Below are positions 35,910 through 43,448 of a DNA stretch of 43,448 nt, piece by piece; positions within the stretch are counted from its first letter, which is position 1; the number at the start of each line of letters is the position of its first letter. The DNA is from Luteibacter rhizovicinus (GTDB lineage: Bacteria > Pseudomonadota > Gammaproteobacteria > Xanthomonadales > Rhodanobacteraceae). Under the pieces are notes generated by a model that saw only the letters and a program-made list of their open reading frames with translations, was not told the DNA's origin and ran no database searches. Made by a program: the position numbers and the translations under genes. The stretch covers positions 1-43,448 of the forward strand of contig NZ_SMCS01000013.1 in NCBI RefSeq assembly GCF_004342265.1. The letters are read 5' to 3'.

Positions 35910-35942
35910 ATGGCGGGTTTAAGTAGAACTACTGCCCGCCAT
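35910..35942 (-). terminator. Hairpin directly after the Hsp70-like gene
   Basis: ATGGCGGG (35910-35917) pairs with CCCGCCAT (35935-35942), with an inner AGTA/TACT stem. It abuts the stop codon of the minus-strand gene. No T tract is present. Confidence 0.5.
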
Positions 35943-37300
35943 TACCCTAGCGCGGCGCGCGCCAGACCGGAAACCACGCCCAGGGAGGGGTCGCCATGGA
36001 CCACGGAGATACCTGGAAAACTCGTCCGCACGCGTGCCTGGACCTGAGGAGAACGGGACGTACCGCCGGTAAGGAAGATGCTGCCCGGAGCCTCGGGCAG
36101 ATCGTTGCGGGTTTCCTCGAGCAGGCGCTGCATGCGATCGAGGAAATCGTCCGATGCCGCCTGGAAATCCGCGTCGTTCGCTTCGATGGTGAGATCCGCT
36201 TCGATGAAGTCGAGCGTGGCCGACGCCGTCGGGGCGGAGCTGAGATCGATCTTCATGCGTTCGGCCGACTGATTCAGGCGCGTGGTCGCACCTGTCGACT
36301 GGAGCGCGCGCAGACGCGCACCAAAGGGTTCGTCGACCAGACGGTAATCCTGCTTGCGGAATTCACGCTGTTTCGGAAGGTTGTGCACGCTGGCCGCTTC
36401 GACGAAGTGATGCACCGGTACACCCGACAAGTCCTTGCCGAAGTGCGGCATGAAACTGTGCAGGCTTACGCCAATGTCCAGGTCCGTACCGCCGCGCGGC
36501 AGGCCCCAACTGCGGTGGACGATGGGCGCGATACCGCCGCCCAGCTCCGCGTAAGCGACGTCCGTCGTGCCGCCGCCGATGTCGACGATCACGGCGCGCT
36601 GCCGGTCGGTCAGTTCCATGTGGTAAGCCATCGCTGCCGCGGCCGGCTCTTCCAGGAACGTTACGGCGTCGAAGCCCGCGATGTCGGCCGCTTCGCGAAG
36701 GATGCCAAGCGCCTGTTCGCCACCGGCCGGCCCCATCGAGCTACGGAATTCGACCGGACGGCCAATCACGGCCTCGCGTACGGGCACGCCGAACTGCTGG
36801 GTGGCGGTAAGGCGGATATGTTCCAGGATGTGCGCGGCGATGCTGACGATCGTTTTGCGAACGCGCGGATCGAGCTTGTAGCCGAACATCGATTTCGGCG
36901 ATTCGATCAGATTTCCCGTGCCTTCTTCCAGATACGCATCGACGGCGTCCTCGCCGAACATCGCGTCCTGGAAGCTCGCCACCGACGCCGATACCGCGCG
37001 GGTCTGCTCCTCCATCCACTGACGACGCACAATACGCACAGCTTCCCGGTGCAGCTGCATTTCCGGGCGCGCAGGCAAACCGGCCTGCCGCTCGTCGGCG
37101 CGCGATGCGCGCACGATCGCATCCACCTGCGCTTCCAGCACAGGCGTCAGCACGAAGTCCTCGACGTTGGGCACGACCTCCGGGAAAAACACGGCCGTCC
37201 GGAACTGCCGCGCGTCGCCGAAGCGCACCAGCCTCAGGTCGCCATCGATGATGGCGGCCGCGGCGGAATAGCTGGTTCCGAAGTCGATACCGATGCGCAT
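35942..37300 (-). CDS. yegD: Hsp70-like chaperone, YegD type
   Basis: This 452-residue protein has only the actin/Hsp70 ATPase core. Phosphate-binding motifs are RIGIDFGTSYSAAAAI near the start, IVDIGGGTTDVAYAEL in the middle and SIFLTGGTSRSPQVQ near the end. The Hsp70 substrate-binding domain is absent. A charged insertion (residues about 60-110) follows the first subdomain. This matches the YegD group of putative chaperones. Partners and clients are unknown. It starts at ATG 37300 and is divergent from the peptidase gene with 114 bases between. Confidence 0.87.
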   Translation of the reverse strand: MRIGIDFGTSYSAAAAIIDGDLRLVRFGDARQFRTAVFFPEVVPNVEDFVLTPVLEAQVDAIVRASRADERQAGLPARPEMQLHREAVRIVRRQWMEEQTRAVSASVASFQDAMFGEDAVDAYLEEGTGNLIESPKSMFGYKLDPRVRKTIVSIAAHILEHIRLTATQQFGVPVREAVIGRPVEFRSSMGPAGGEQALGILREAADIAGFDAVTFLEEPAAAAMAYHMELTDRQRAVIVDIGGGTTDVAYAELGGGIAPIVHRSWGLPRGGTDLDIGVSLHSFMPHFGKDLSGVPVHHFVEAASVHNLPKQREFRKQDYRLVDEPFGARLRALQSTGATTRLNQSAERMKIDLSSAPTASATLDFIEADLTIEANDADFQAASDDFLDRMQRLLEETRNDLPEAPGSIFLTGGTSRSPQVQARVRTSFPGISVVHGDPSLGVVSGLARAALG

Positions 37301-37414
37301 GGGGAAAGGGGCTCTGGGGAACCGGATATTGTGGCTTAACCGGTAGCGCGAGGCCAGTGCGGGGAATGGCGGACTTGACTACACTCGACGAAACCCTAAG
37401 CAGCGAGCTCCCGA

Positions 37415-39133
37415 ATGCGCCGACTAGTCCTCGCCTCGACCATCGCCCTACTTGTCCTCGGCGGCTGCCAGTCGCACGACGAAGAAACAACCGCCAGCGC
37501 ACCGGCAAAATCCTCGACCTCCCCGCCCCCGCCCATGCCGGCGGTGAGCAACGAGCCGCATACGTTCTCGCCCGAGATCACGGCCGACGACTTCGCTGCC
37601 CATCTGCGCACGATTTCATCGGACGAATACGAGGGGCGTAAACCCGGCACGCTCGGAGAGCGCCTGACCACGCATTACCTCGTGGAAGAGTTCAAACGAC
37701 TGGGCCTGATGCCGGGAAACAAGGGCGACTGGTTCCAGGCTGTGCCGGTGGTATCGACCGCGCTGCAGGGACAGGACACCCTGAAACTCAACGTCGCCGA
37801 AGGCGGCACGAACGAGGCGTTTGTCTTCGGCTCCGAGATGGTCGTGGGTACCTTGCAGGCCAAACCCGAGGTAGAACTGAAGGATTCGGACGTGGTCTTC
37901 GTCGGCTACGGCGTCGACGCGCCGGAAGCCAACTGGAACGACTTCGACGGCATCGACGTCAAGGGCAAAACCGTCGTCATCCTGGTGAACGACCCCGGCT
38001 GGAATGGCAGCGATGCCAGTCTGTTCAAGGGCCGGGAGATGACCTACTACGGCCGCTGGACATACAAATTCGAAGAGGCAGCCCGCCAGGGCGCCGCGGC
38101 GGCATTCATCGTCCACCAGACCGAACCGGCAGCTTATGGCTGGAACGTGGTCCAGTCGAGCTGGAGCACGCCACGCCTGGACCTGCCCGAACGCGAGGAC
38201 CCCGCACCGCGCCTGGCTGTCGCCGGCTGGCTTACCCATGAAGCGGCACAACGTCTGTTCGCCAAAGCCGGTAAGGATTTCGATGCACTGGCCAAACAGG
38301 CCGACGTGCGCGGTTTCAAGGCTGTTCCTCTGGACGCAAAGGCGTCCATCAAACTCGACAGCGCGATCGCCCACGCAACCAGCAACAACGTCGTCGCCAT
38401 GATCAAGGGCAGCAAGCGGCCGGACGAGGCCGTCATCTATACCGCGCACTGGGACCACCTGGGCAAAGATCCTTCGCTGAAAGGTCACCAGATCTACAAC
38501 GGTGCCGTGGACAACGGCACGGGTATCGCCGCTCTGCTGGAAATCGCGGGCAAGTTTGCCGGCGAGCAACCGGAACGCAGCGTCATCTTCGCGGCGGTAA
38601 CGATGGAGGAATCCGGCCTGCTGGGCTCGAAATACTACGTCGCCCACCCGCCCTTCCCGCTCGACAAGACCGTGGCCGACATCAACATGGATGCGCTCCC
38701 CATCACCGGACCCACCCACGATATGGAAGTGGTCGGACTCGGCCAGAGCGATCTCGAAGACACGTTCAAGGAGGTGCTGGCCAAGGACAATCGCACGATC
38801 AGCGGCGACGCCTCACCGGAGAAAGGCCACTACTTCCGTTCCGATCATTTCAATTTCGCCAAGGCCGGCGTACCCGCGCTGGCCGCGAACGGCGGTGTCG
38901 ACATGATCCAGGGCGGCAAGGCGGCGGGCGAAGCCGCTGCCGAGGATTACGTGAAGAATCATTACCACCAGCCGACCGACGTTTACGATTCGCGCTGGGA
39001 TTTCACGGGAGTGACGCAGAACGTGAAGGCGTTCTATGAGCTGGGCGAAACGCTCGCCAATAGCGACGTGTTTCCGAAATGGCGCGAAACCAGCGAGTTC
39101 CGCACGGCCCGCGAAAAAAGCATGAAGCACTGA
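37415..39133 (+). CDS. M28-family zinc aminopeptidase lipoprotein
   Basis: This 572-residue exported peptidase begins with a lipoprotein signal (lipobox LGGC, Cys18) and a Pro-rich linker. A PA-like insert lies at about 150-260. The M28 catalytic domain carries the di-zinc ligands in TAHWDHLG, GAVDNGTGIAALLEIA (Asp), the catalytic Glu in VTMEESGLLGS, INMDAL and the late YHQPTD motif. It should cleave peptides in the periplasm while anchored in a membrane. Xanthomonads carry several such enzymes. It is followed within 10 bases by a repeat hairpin. Confidence 0.92.
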   Translation: MRRLVLASTIALLVLGGCQSHDEETTASAPAKSSTSPPPPMPAVSNEPHTFSPEITADDFAAHLRTISSDEYEGRKPGTLGERLTTHYLVEEFKRLGLMPGNKGDWFQAVPVVSTALQGQDTLKLNVAEGGTNEAFVFGSEMVVGTLQAKPEVELKDSDVVFVGYGVDAPEANWNDFDGIDVKGKTVVILVNDPGWNGSDASLFKGREMTYYGRWTYKFEEAARQGAAAAFIVHQTEPAAYGWNVVQSSWSTPRLDLPEREDPAPRLAVAGWLTHEAAQRLFAKAGKDFDALAKQADVRGFKAVPLDAKASIKLDSAIAHATSNNVVAMIKGSKRPDEAVIYTAHWDHLGKDPSLKGHQIYNGAVDNGTGIAALLEIAGKFAGEQPERSVIFAAVTMEESGLLGSKYYVAHPPFPLDKTVADINMDALPITGPTHDMEVVGLGQSDLEDTFKEVLAKDNRTISGDASPEKGHYFRSDHFNFAKAGVPALAANGGVDMIQGGKAAGEAAAEDYVKNHYHQPTDVYDSRWDFTGVTQNVKAFYELGETLANSDVFPKWRETSEFRTAREKSMKH

Positions 39134-39140
39134 CCCTTAT

Positions 39141-39237
39141 CTGTAGGAGCGCGCCTGCGCGCGAAAACACATGTGCGATATCGCCTGGCAATTGCGAATC
39201 GGCACACTGGCTTTCGCGCGCAGGCGCGCTCCTACAG
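39141..39237. repeat. 26-bp perfect inverted repeat, REP-like pair
   Basis: Bases 39141-39166 are the reverse complement of 39212-39237, with 45 bases between. The arm CTGTAGGAGCGCGCCTGCGC matches the core of the pair at 3427-3528. It lies between two convergent genes. Confidence 0.85.
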
Positions 39238-39256
39238 AGGCCTCGCTAGCTCCACA

Positions 39257-40663
39257 TCAATAATTCAACTGCAACTGCAACCGAATCAGATTGCCATCCA
39301 CTCGCGCATACGGCGCCGTGGTGACATCCGTGCGGCGCATATTCGCGTACGCCACCGCGATCTCCACTTCCTTCACCGGCTGCCACTCCACGCCGACATC
39401 GAGTTCGTCCACCAGCATCCGCGGTGCATTGGTATCGAATTTCGAACCGCCGCGATACGTCTGCCACTTCACGTACGGCATCAGCGAACCGAACTCGCCG
39501 TCGAACTTGTACATGACCTGCGCATAGCCACCGCGTAGCGACTTCGTGCGGATCGTCTTGCGCGCGACATCCAGCTCGGGACCGCGCCCCACCGTCCACT
39601 CCGCCTGAAAGCCGAACGGCTGCGGGTAGTAGATAACGTGGGCGGCGACACGGCGGTCGACCGACCCCTCGGCAGGCGCATTGACGGACGGCGTAAACGT
39701 CGATCCGCCGATGGAAACCGATGTCGGCGACGCGACCTTGTAACGGCCGGCATACGCGTCGGCACCCACTTCAAGGTATTGCCCGTTCGCGAATTTGAAC
39801 GGATAGGTCAGATGCAGCACCGTGTGCAGCTGGTCGTTGCGGTCGGGGCGATTGGCGCCCTGTCCGTTGTAGAAACCGAGACCGACGACGCCGTAATCGC
39901 CCGAACCTTTAAGGCCCGACTTCTGCAGGTACGAGAAACGTTCCGCCGCCACGCCCGGGGAGTAATAGAAGAACAGACCCAGATCGCGTTCGTCGCGCAC
40001 CGCCGAGTTGAGCGCATCGGCACGATCCATCGCCAGACGGTTCTGGCTCGACTGCAGATCCTCCCAACCGTAAGGCACCTTCGACTGTCCGGCACGCACG
40101 CGGAAGGTCTTCGCCTTATCGAAATAGATGTCCGCATACGCATCGCGCAGCTGCGCGAAATTCGTCGTGCTTGAACCGGTAGGCGTGCTGGCCAGATCGG
40201 GCTGCAGGTAGATCGACATGCGATCGGAGACATCGCCACTCAGTACCACGCGTGCGCGACGGATGCCGAAGCCCTGGTCCTTGCCGATGAACTTGTCGCC
40301 CGGCGCTCGCAAATCCTTGGCGTCGCCGCCAGCTTCCTGGTTGTAACGCATCTGTACGTATCCGCGAAGGCCGATGCGGTCATACCACTTGCTGCTTTTC
40401 ACGGAAGACGCGACGGGCGCCGCAACGACGGCGACCGGGGTCGCGGAAACGGCCGTCGCGGACTGCGTCGCGGTCACGCCTGCCGTGGCGCCCTCTTCCG
40501 CGCGAACAAAACGCCCCAGTTTCTGCCTGCCCGGACCCGGCTCGGCGTAAATCTGCTGCGTTTTAGTATCGACGTACAGCTCCAGAGCCGCCTGGGGCGC
40601 AGTCTCGGCAGTAGCCGAGGCACACATTCCCCACATGGCGGTAGCCAGCGCTCGCTTCTTCAT
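39257..40663 (-). CDS. OprO/OprP-type outer-membrane porin
   Basis: This 468-residue protein has a signal peptide ending near ATA (residue about 19), a coiled periplasmic N-terminal stretch, then a beta barrel from about residue 90 (IGLRGYVQMRYNQEAGGD). GFGIRRARVVLSGDVSDRMSIYLQPD and RAGQSKVPYGWEDLQSSQNRL are characteristic of phosphate-selective porins O and P. The protein ends in LQLNY with an aromatic last residue, as outer-membrane barrels do. The substrate is probably phosphate or another anion, but no full Pho box is visible upstream. ATG 40663 is preceded by GAGG at 6 bases. It is divergent from the TonB receptor. Confidence 0.88.
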   Translation of the reverse strand: MKKRALATAMWGMCASATAETAPQAALELYVDTKTQQIYAEPGPGRQKLGRFVRAEEGATAGVTATQSATAVSATPVAVVAAPVASSVKSSKWYDRIGLRGYVQMRYNQEAGGDAKDLRAPGDKFIGKDQGFGIRRARVVLSGDVSDRMSIYLQPDLASTPTGSSTTNFAQLRDAYADIYFDKAKTFRVRAGQSKVPYGWEDLQSSQNRLAMDRADALNSAVRDERDLGLFFYYSPGVAAERFSYLQKSGLKGSGDYGVVGLGFYNGQGANRPDRNDQLHTVLHLTYPFKFANGQYLEVGADAYAGRYKVASPTSVSIGGSTFTPSVNAPAEGSVDRRVAAHVIYYPQPFGFQAEWTVGRGPELDVARKTIRTKSLRGGYAQVMYKFDGEFGSLMPYVKWQTYRGGSKFDTNAPRMLVDELDVGVEWQPVKEVEIAVAYANMRRTDVTTAPYARVDGNLIRLQLQLNY

Positions 40664-40968
40664 CCCTAACCTCATCATTTTGAGAAAATACTCAAACGTC
40701 GGCGATAAAGGCATCAATAGATGTCAACGCGCACTTATCGCCCGAGAGCGGCGCGACGTTAACCGGCCAATATTTCGACGGGATGACAGACCCGGGCCGG
40801 GCAGTAACCTTTTCGTTGCCGCAGCGCAACACTTTCGTAACGTAGCGATGCCGGGGGATAATCCGTTCCGCCAGCGCGCAGCCAGGGGAACGGCGTTCAA
40901 GGGGTGGCCGGTCAATAACCGCGCCTATCGCGCTCCACGACCTCCAAGCCAATCGGGAACTTACGACT
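40664..40968. promoter_or_regulatory. Divergent promoter region between porin and TonB-dependent receptor
   Basis: The 305 bases contain no gene. The part beside the porin is AT-richer, with TTGACA on the minus strand at 40722-40727. I cannot place a convincing -10 for either gene. A lone CTGTCAT on the minus strand (40783-40789) is half a Pho box at most. Confidence 0.4.
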
Positions 40969-43236
40969 ATGACCTTCGGGAACACGCGGACGCCGCGACG
41001 TCTTGCCATTGCCCTGCACATCGCCGCCGTTCTCGCTGCCGGCTCCGCCGTCGCGCAGAATGCTCCCGCCGAAAACACCGGCACCCCGCCGCCGAAAACG
41101 GCAACGCTGCAGACGATCAACGTCACCGCCGAAAAGCGTGTCGAAGACATGCAGAAAGTGCCGATCTCCATGACGGTGCTCCCTGCCGAAAAGCTCGAAG
41201 CTTTCGGCCAGGCCGGTGACGGCGTGCTTCAGCTCGCATCGCGAGCGCCCAGCGTCTACGCCGAAACGTCTTACGGTCGCGAGTTCCCGCGCTTCTATAT
41301 CCGCGGCCTGGGCAACAGCGATTTCGACCTCAACGCCTCGCAACCGGTATCGATGGTCTTTGACGACATCGTCCAGGAAAATCCGATCCTGAAGGGCTTC
41401 CCGCTGTTCGATCTGGAACAGGTCGAAGTGTTGCGCGGTCCGCAGGGCACGCTGTTCGGCCGTAACTCGCCCGCCGGCGTCATCAAGTTCGAATCGCGCA
41501 AACCGACGCAGGAAACCACGGGCTATGCGCGCGTTTCGTACGGCTCGCTGGGCACCGCCAACGCCGAAGCCGCCCTTGGCGGCGCGCTCAGCCCGAACTG
41601 GTCCGCGCGCGTGTCCGCACTGGCCCAGCATCGCGATGGCTGGATCGACAACGCCTATACCGGCGAGAAGAATGCGCTGGGCGGTTACAACGACCGCGCC
41701 ATTCGCCTGCAGGCGCTGTACAAGGCCAGCGAAACGTTCGATGCGCTGATCAATGTCCATGCCCGCTGGCTCGACGGCAGCGCCATGGTCAACCGCGCCA
41801 ACGCCATCGAACTCGGCGGCCCCAGCTTCGTGCCCGGTTTTGACCGCGAGACCGTCGCGCAGGACGGCAACAACCGCCAGCACCTGTTCACGTGGGGCAG
41901 CAACCTGCACATGAACTGGCACTTCGGCGACCTGACGTTCACGTCGATCACGGGCCTGGAGCGCGCCACCACGTACAGCCTCGGCGACGTCGATGGCGGT
42001 TACGACGCCTCCGAAACACCCGCGACGCCGGGTCTGGGCAATCGCTACACCACGCCGTTCTATTCGGAAACCGCGGACGCGCTACCGAAGGATCGCCAGA
42101 TCACGCAGGAATTCCGCCTTGCGAACGATCCGTCGAACCAGCTGAAGTGGCAGGTCGGCACGTACTACTTCGACGAAGACATCGCGATCCGCAACTTCTC
42201 CTACGACACGCTCAACAACCACGTGCTGAATGGCGACGTCAGCCAGGCGCAGCGCACGAAGGCGTGGGCGATCTTCGGCTCGGCCGATTACAGCTTCACG
42301 GATACGTTCGATGTCCGTGCCGGCGCGCGTTATTCGCACGACAAGCGCAACTTCACCGCCACGCGCACGCTGGGCTTCACCGGTCCGGTGGGTCCGTTGA
42401 CCTCCGATCCGGTCGACGCACGCTGGAGTGGCGACCTCACCGGCACCTGGGCGGTGGCGGCGAACACCAACGTCTACGCACGCATCGCCAACGGCTTCCG
42501 TGCGCCCAGCGTGCAGGGCCGCATCAACTTCAGCAACTCGATCTCGACGGCGAAGCCGGAAACGATCACCTCGTACGAGCTGGGCGTGAAAACCACCAGC
42601 GACGACAACAAGGTCCGCTTCAACGCCGACGTGTACAAGTACAACATGCACAACCAGCAGCTCACCGCGGTTGGCGGCGCCACCAACGTCACGCAGCTGA
42701 TCAATGCGAAGAAGACCGAAGGCTACGGCGCCGAGTTCGACCTCGAGGCCTACCTGTCGCCGAACCTCATCGTCACGGCCGGCGGCAGCTACAACCATAC
42801 TGAGCTGAAAGATCCCAACCTGGCAGTCGCACCCTGCGGCGGCGGTTGCACCGTCCTCGATCCGCTCAACAGCACCGGCAACGCCATCATCGACGGCAAC
42901 CCGCTGCCGAATGCGCCGAAGTGGATTGGCACGTTCACGGCGCGCTACGGCATTCCGTATGGCGATAGCGGCGAGTTCTTCGTCTACACCGACTGGAACT
43001 ATCGCTCGGAAGTGAACTTCTTCCTGTACGACTCGGCCGAGTTCCGCAGCAAGGCGTTCCTCGAAGGCGGTCTGCGCGTGGGTTACAACTGGAACTTCGG
43101 CAAGCGCGAAGTCGCACTGTACGGCCGCAACATCACGGGCAAGCAGGTGATCACCGGCGGCATCGACTTCAACAACCGTACGGCGTTCGTGAACGATCCG
43201 CGCGTTGTGGGTATCGAGTTCCGCGCGGAGCTGTAA
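40969..43236 (+). CDS. TonB-dependent receptor
   Basis: This 755-residue outer-membrane active transporter has a signal peptide ending at AVA (residue about 29), a TonB-box-like LQTINVTAEK (47-56), the plug domain with FYIRGLGNSDFD, VEVLRGPQGTLFGRNSPAGVI, and a 22-strand barrel. The barrel ends VVGIEFRAEL. The protein resembles xanthomonad receptors of unknown substrate; nothing shows siderophore or carbohydrate specificity. A weak GGAA precedes the ATG. A strong terminator follows the stop. Confidence 0.94.
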   Translation: MTFGNTRTPRRLAIALHIAAVLAAGSAVAQNAPAENTGTPPPKTATLQTINVTAEKRVEDMQKVPISMTVLPAEKLEAFGQAGDGVLQLASRAPSVYAETSYGREFPRFYIRGLGNSDFDLNASQPVSMVFDDIVQENPILKGFPLFDLEQVEVLRGPQGTLFGRNSPAGVIKFESRKPTQETTGYARVSYGSLGTANAEAALGGALSPNWSARVSALAQHRDGWIDNAYTGEKNALGGYNDRAIRLQALYKASETFDALINVHARWLDGSAMVNRANAIELGGPSFVPGFDRETVAQDGNNRQHLFTWGSNLHMNWHFGDLTFTSITGLERATTYSLGDVDGGYDASETPATPGLGNRYTTPFYSETADALPKDRQITQEFRLANDPSNQLKWQVGTYYFDEDIAIRNFSYDTLNNHVLNGDVSQAQRTKAWAIFGSADYSFTDTFDVRAGARYSHDKRNFTATRTLGFTGPVGPLTSDPVDARWSGDLTGTWAVAANTNVYARIANGFRAPSVQGRINFSNSISTAKPETITSYELGVKTTSDDNKVRFNADVYKYNMHNQQLTAVGGATNVTQLINAKKTEGYGAEFDLEAYLSPNLIVTAGGSYNHTELKDPNLAVAPCGGGCTVLDPLNSTGNAIIDGNPLPNAPKWIGTFTARYGIPYGDSGEFFVYTDWNYRSEVNFFLYDSAEFRSKAFLEGGLRVGYNWNFGKREVALYGRNITGKQVITGGIDFNNRTAFVNDPRVVGIEFRAEL

Positions 43237-43246
43237 TCGCATAGGG

Positions 43247-43286
43247 CAAAACAAAAAGGCCGGTCGCGTGCGACCGGCCTTTTTTT
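43247..43286 (+). terminator. Rho-independent terminator of the TonB-dependent receptor
   Basis: AGGCCGGTCGC (43257-43267) pairs perfectly with GCGACCGGCCT (43270-43280) and is followed by seven T. Confidence 0.92.
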
Positions 43287-43365
43287 GTGTCCGGGGTTCG
43301 ACAAACCCCACTCCTACTCGCCGTTATTCTTCCCTCATCGTCATTCCGGCGCCCGTGTATGGACC

Positions 43366-43448
43366 GGAGACATCGTGGACAGGTGTGCCAGGACATGGTG
43401 GACACTTTATCGCGGTAGTCGCAGGTCGACGACATCGAGCCAGTGGTG
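43366..43448 (-). mobile_element. Probable end of an insertion sequence with transposase C terminus
   Basis: Two similar direct boxes, GGAGACATCGTGGACA (43366-43381) and AGGACATGGTGGACA (43390-43404), precede a minus-strand frame that enters from the right edge. That frame ends HHWLDVVDLRLPR with TAA at 43407-43409. Repeated GTGGACA boxes next to an integrase-type transposase end are familiar from some insertion sequences. Only 13 codons are in the window, so family assignment is not possible. Confidence 0.4.

Noticed and set aside
40664-40968. Pho box upstream of the OprO/OprP-like porin
   Set aside because: Only one CTGTCAT half-site is present, without the second direct repeat at 11-base spacing.
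43289-43312. tRNA T-arm-like hairpin GGGGTTCGACAAACCCC
   Set aside because: It lacks acceptor, D and anticodon arms; only a small hairpin downstream of the receptor terminator.

Overview
The window looks like chromosomal DNA of a Rhodanobacteraceae bacterium (Xanthomonadales), most like Luteibacter or Dyella. This is inferred from gene order and protein character, not from a search. The supporting features are GC-rich codon use, the heat-shock run hrcA-grpE-dnaK-dnaJ followed by dapB, carA, carB and greA, the divergent fur/omlA (bamE) pair, a 41-residue zinc-free L36 protein, and smpB beside a tmRNA whose tag reads ANDDNYALAA.

Layout. Positions 1-260 hold the start of a lipoprotein, probably the type II secretion secretin. 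Positions 383-3412 carry gnd and, divergently, the two subunits of a 3-oxoacid CoA-transferase. Positions 3.4-7.4 kb hold a long inverted repeat, a LysR regulator, rpmJ, an OFA-type MFS transporter and a small 2OG-Fe(II) oxygenase. About 0.8 kb (7.36-8.19 kb) has no credible gene but contains two long-range perfect inverted repeats and terminator hairpins. From 8.19 to 21.2 kb almost everything lies on the minus strand: hrcA, grpE, dnaK, dnaJ, dapB, carA, carB, greA. This run is interrupted by a second 2OG-Fe(II) oxygenase and a sodium/calcium antiporter preceded by a clear yybP-ykoY manganese riboswitch. From 21.3 to 28.6 kb come recN, a divergent NarL-type regulator and MASE1 histidine kinase, a structured untranslated RNA, fur, bamE, rnfH, ratA, smpB and ssrA.

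After ssrA the content becomes accessory (28.6-35.9 kb): two small secreted proteins, a SnoaL-like protein, a DHFR-fold protein, the remnant of an amidohydrolase, a TetX-like monooxygenase with a divergent MarR regulator and an obvious operator, an LdcA homologue lacking its catalytic serine, and an AraC regulator. It ends with a YegD-like Hsp70, an M28 lipoprotein peptidase, an OprO/OprP-type porin, a TonB-dependent receptor and a probable insertion-sequence edge.

The most promising undescribed element is the transcribed-looking unit at about 25493-25686, directly downstream of the histidine kinase. It has a palindromic candidate activator site, several hairpins, a near-consensus CsrA/RsmA motif in one loop, an AGGA loop on its terminator and no reading frame. 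Together with the neighbouring kinase and regulator it resembles a Gac-Rsm-type circuit, but that is a hypothesis. Other points of note are the Ser-to-Gly change in LdcA, the gene-free structured region at 7.4-8.1 kb, and a family of GTAGGAGC/GTGGGAGC hairpins placed at gene ends.
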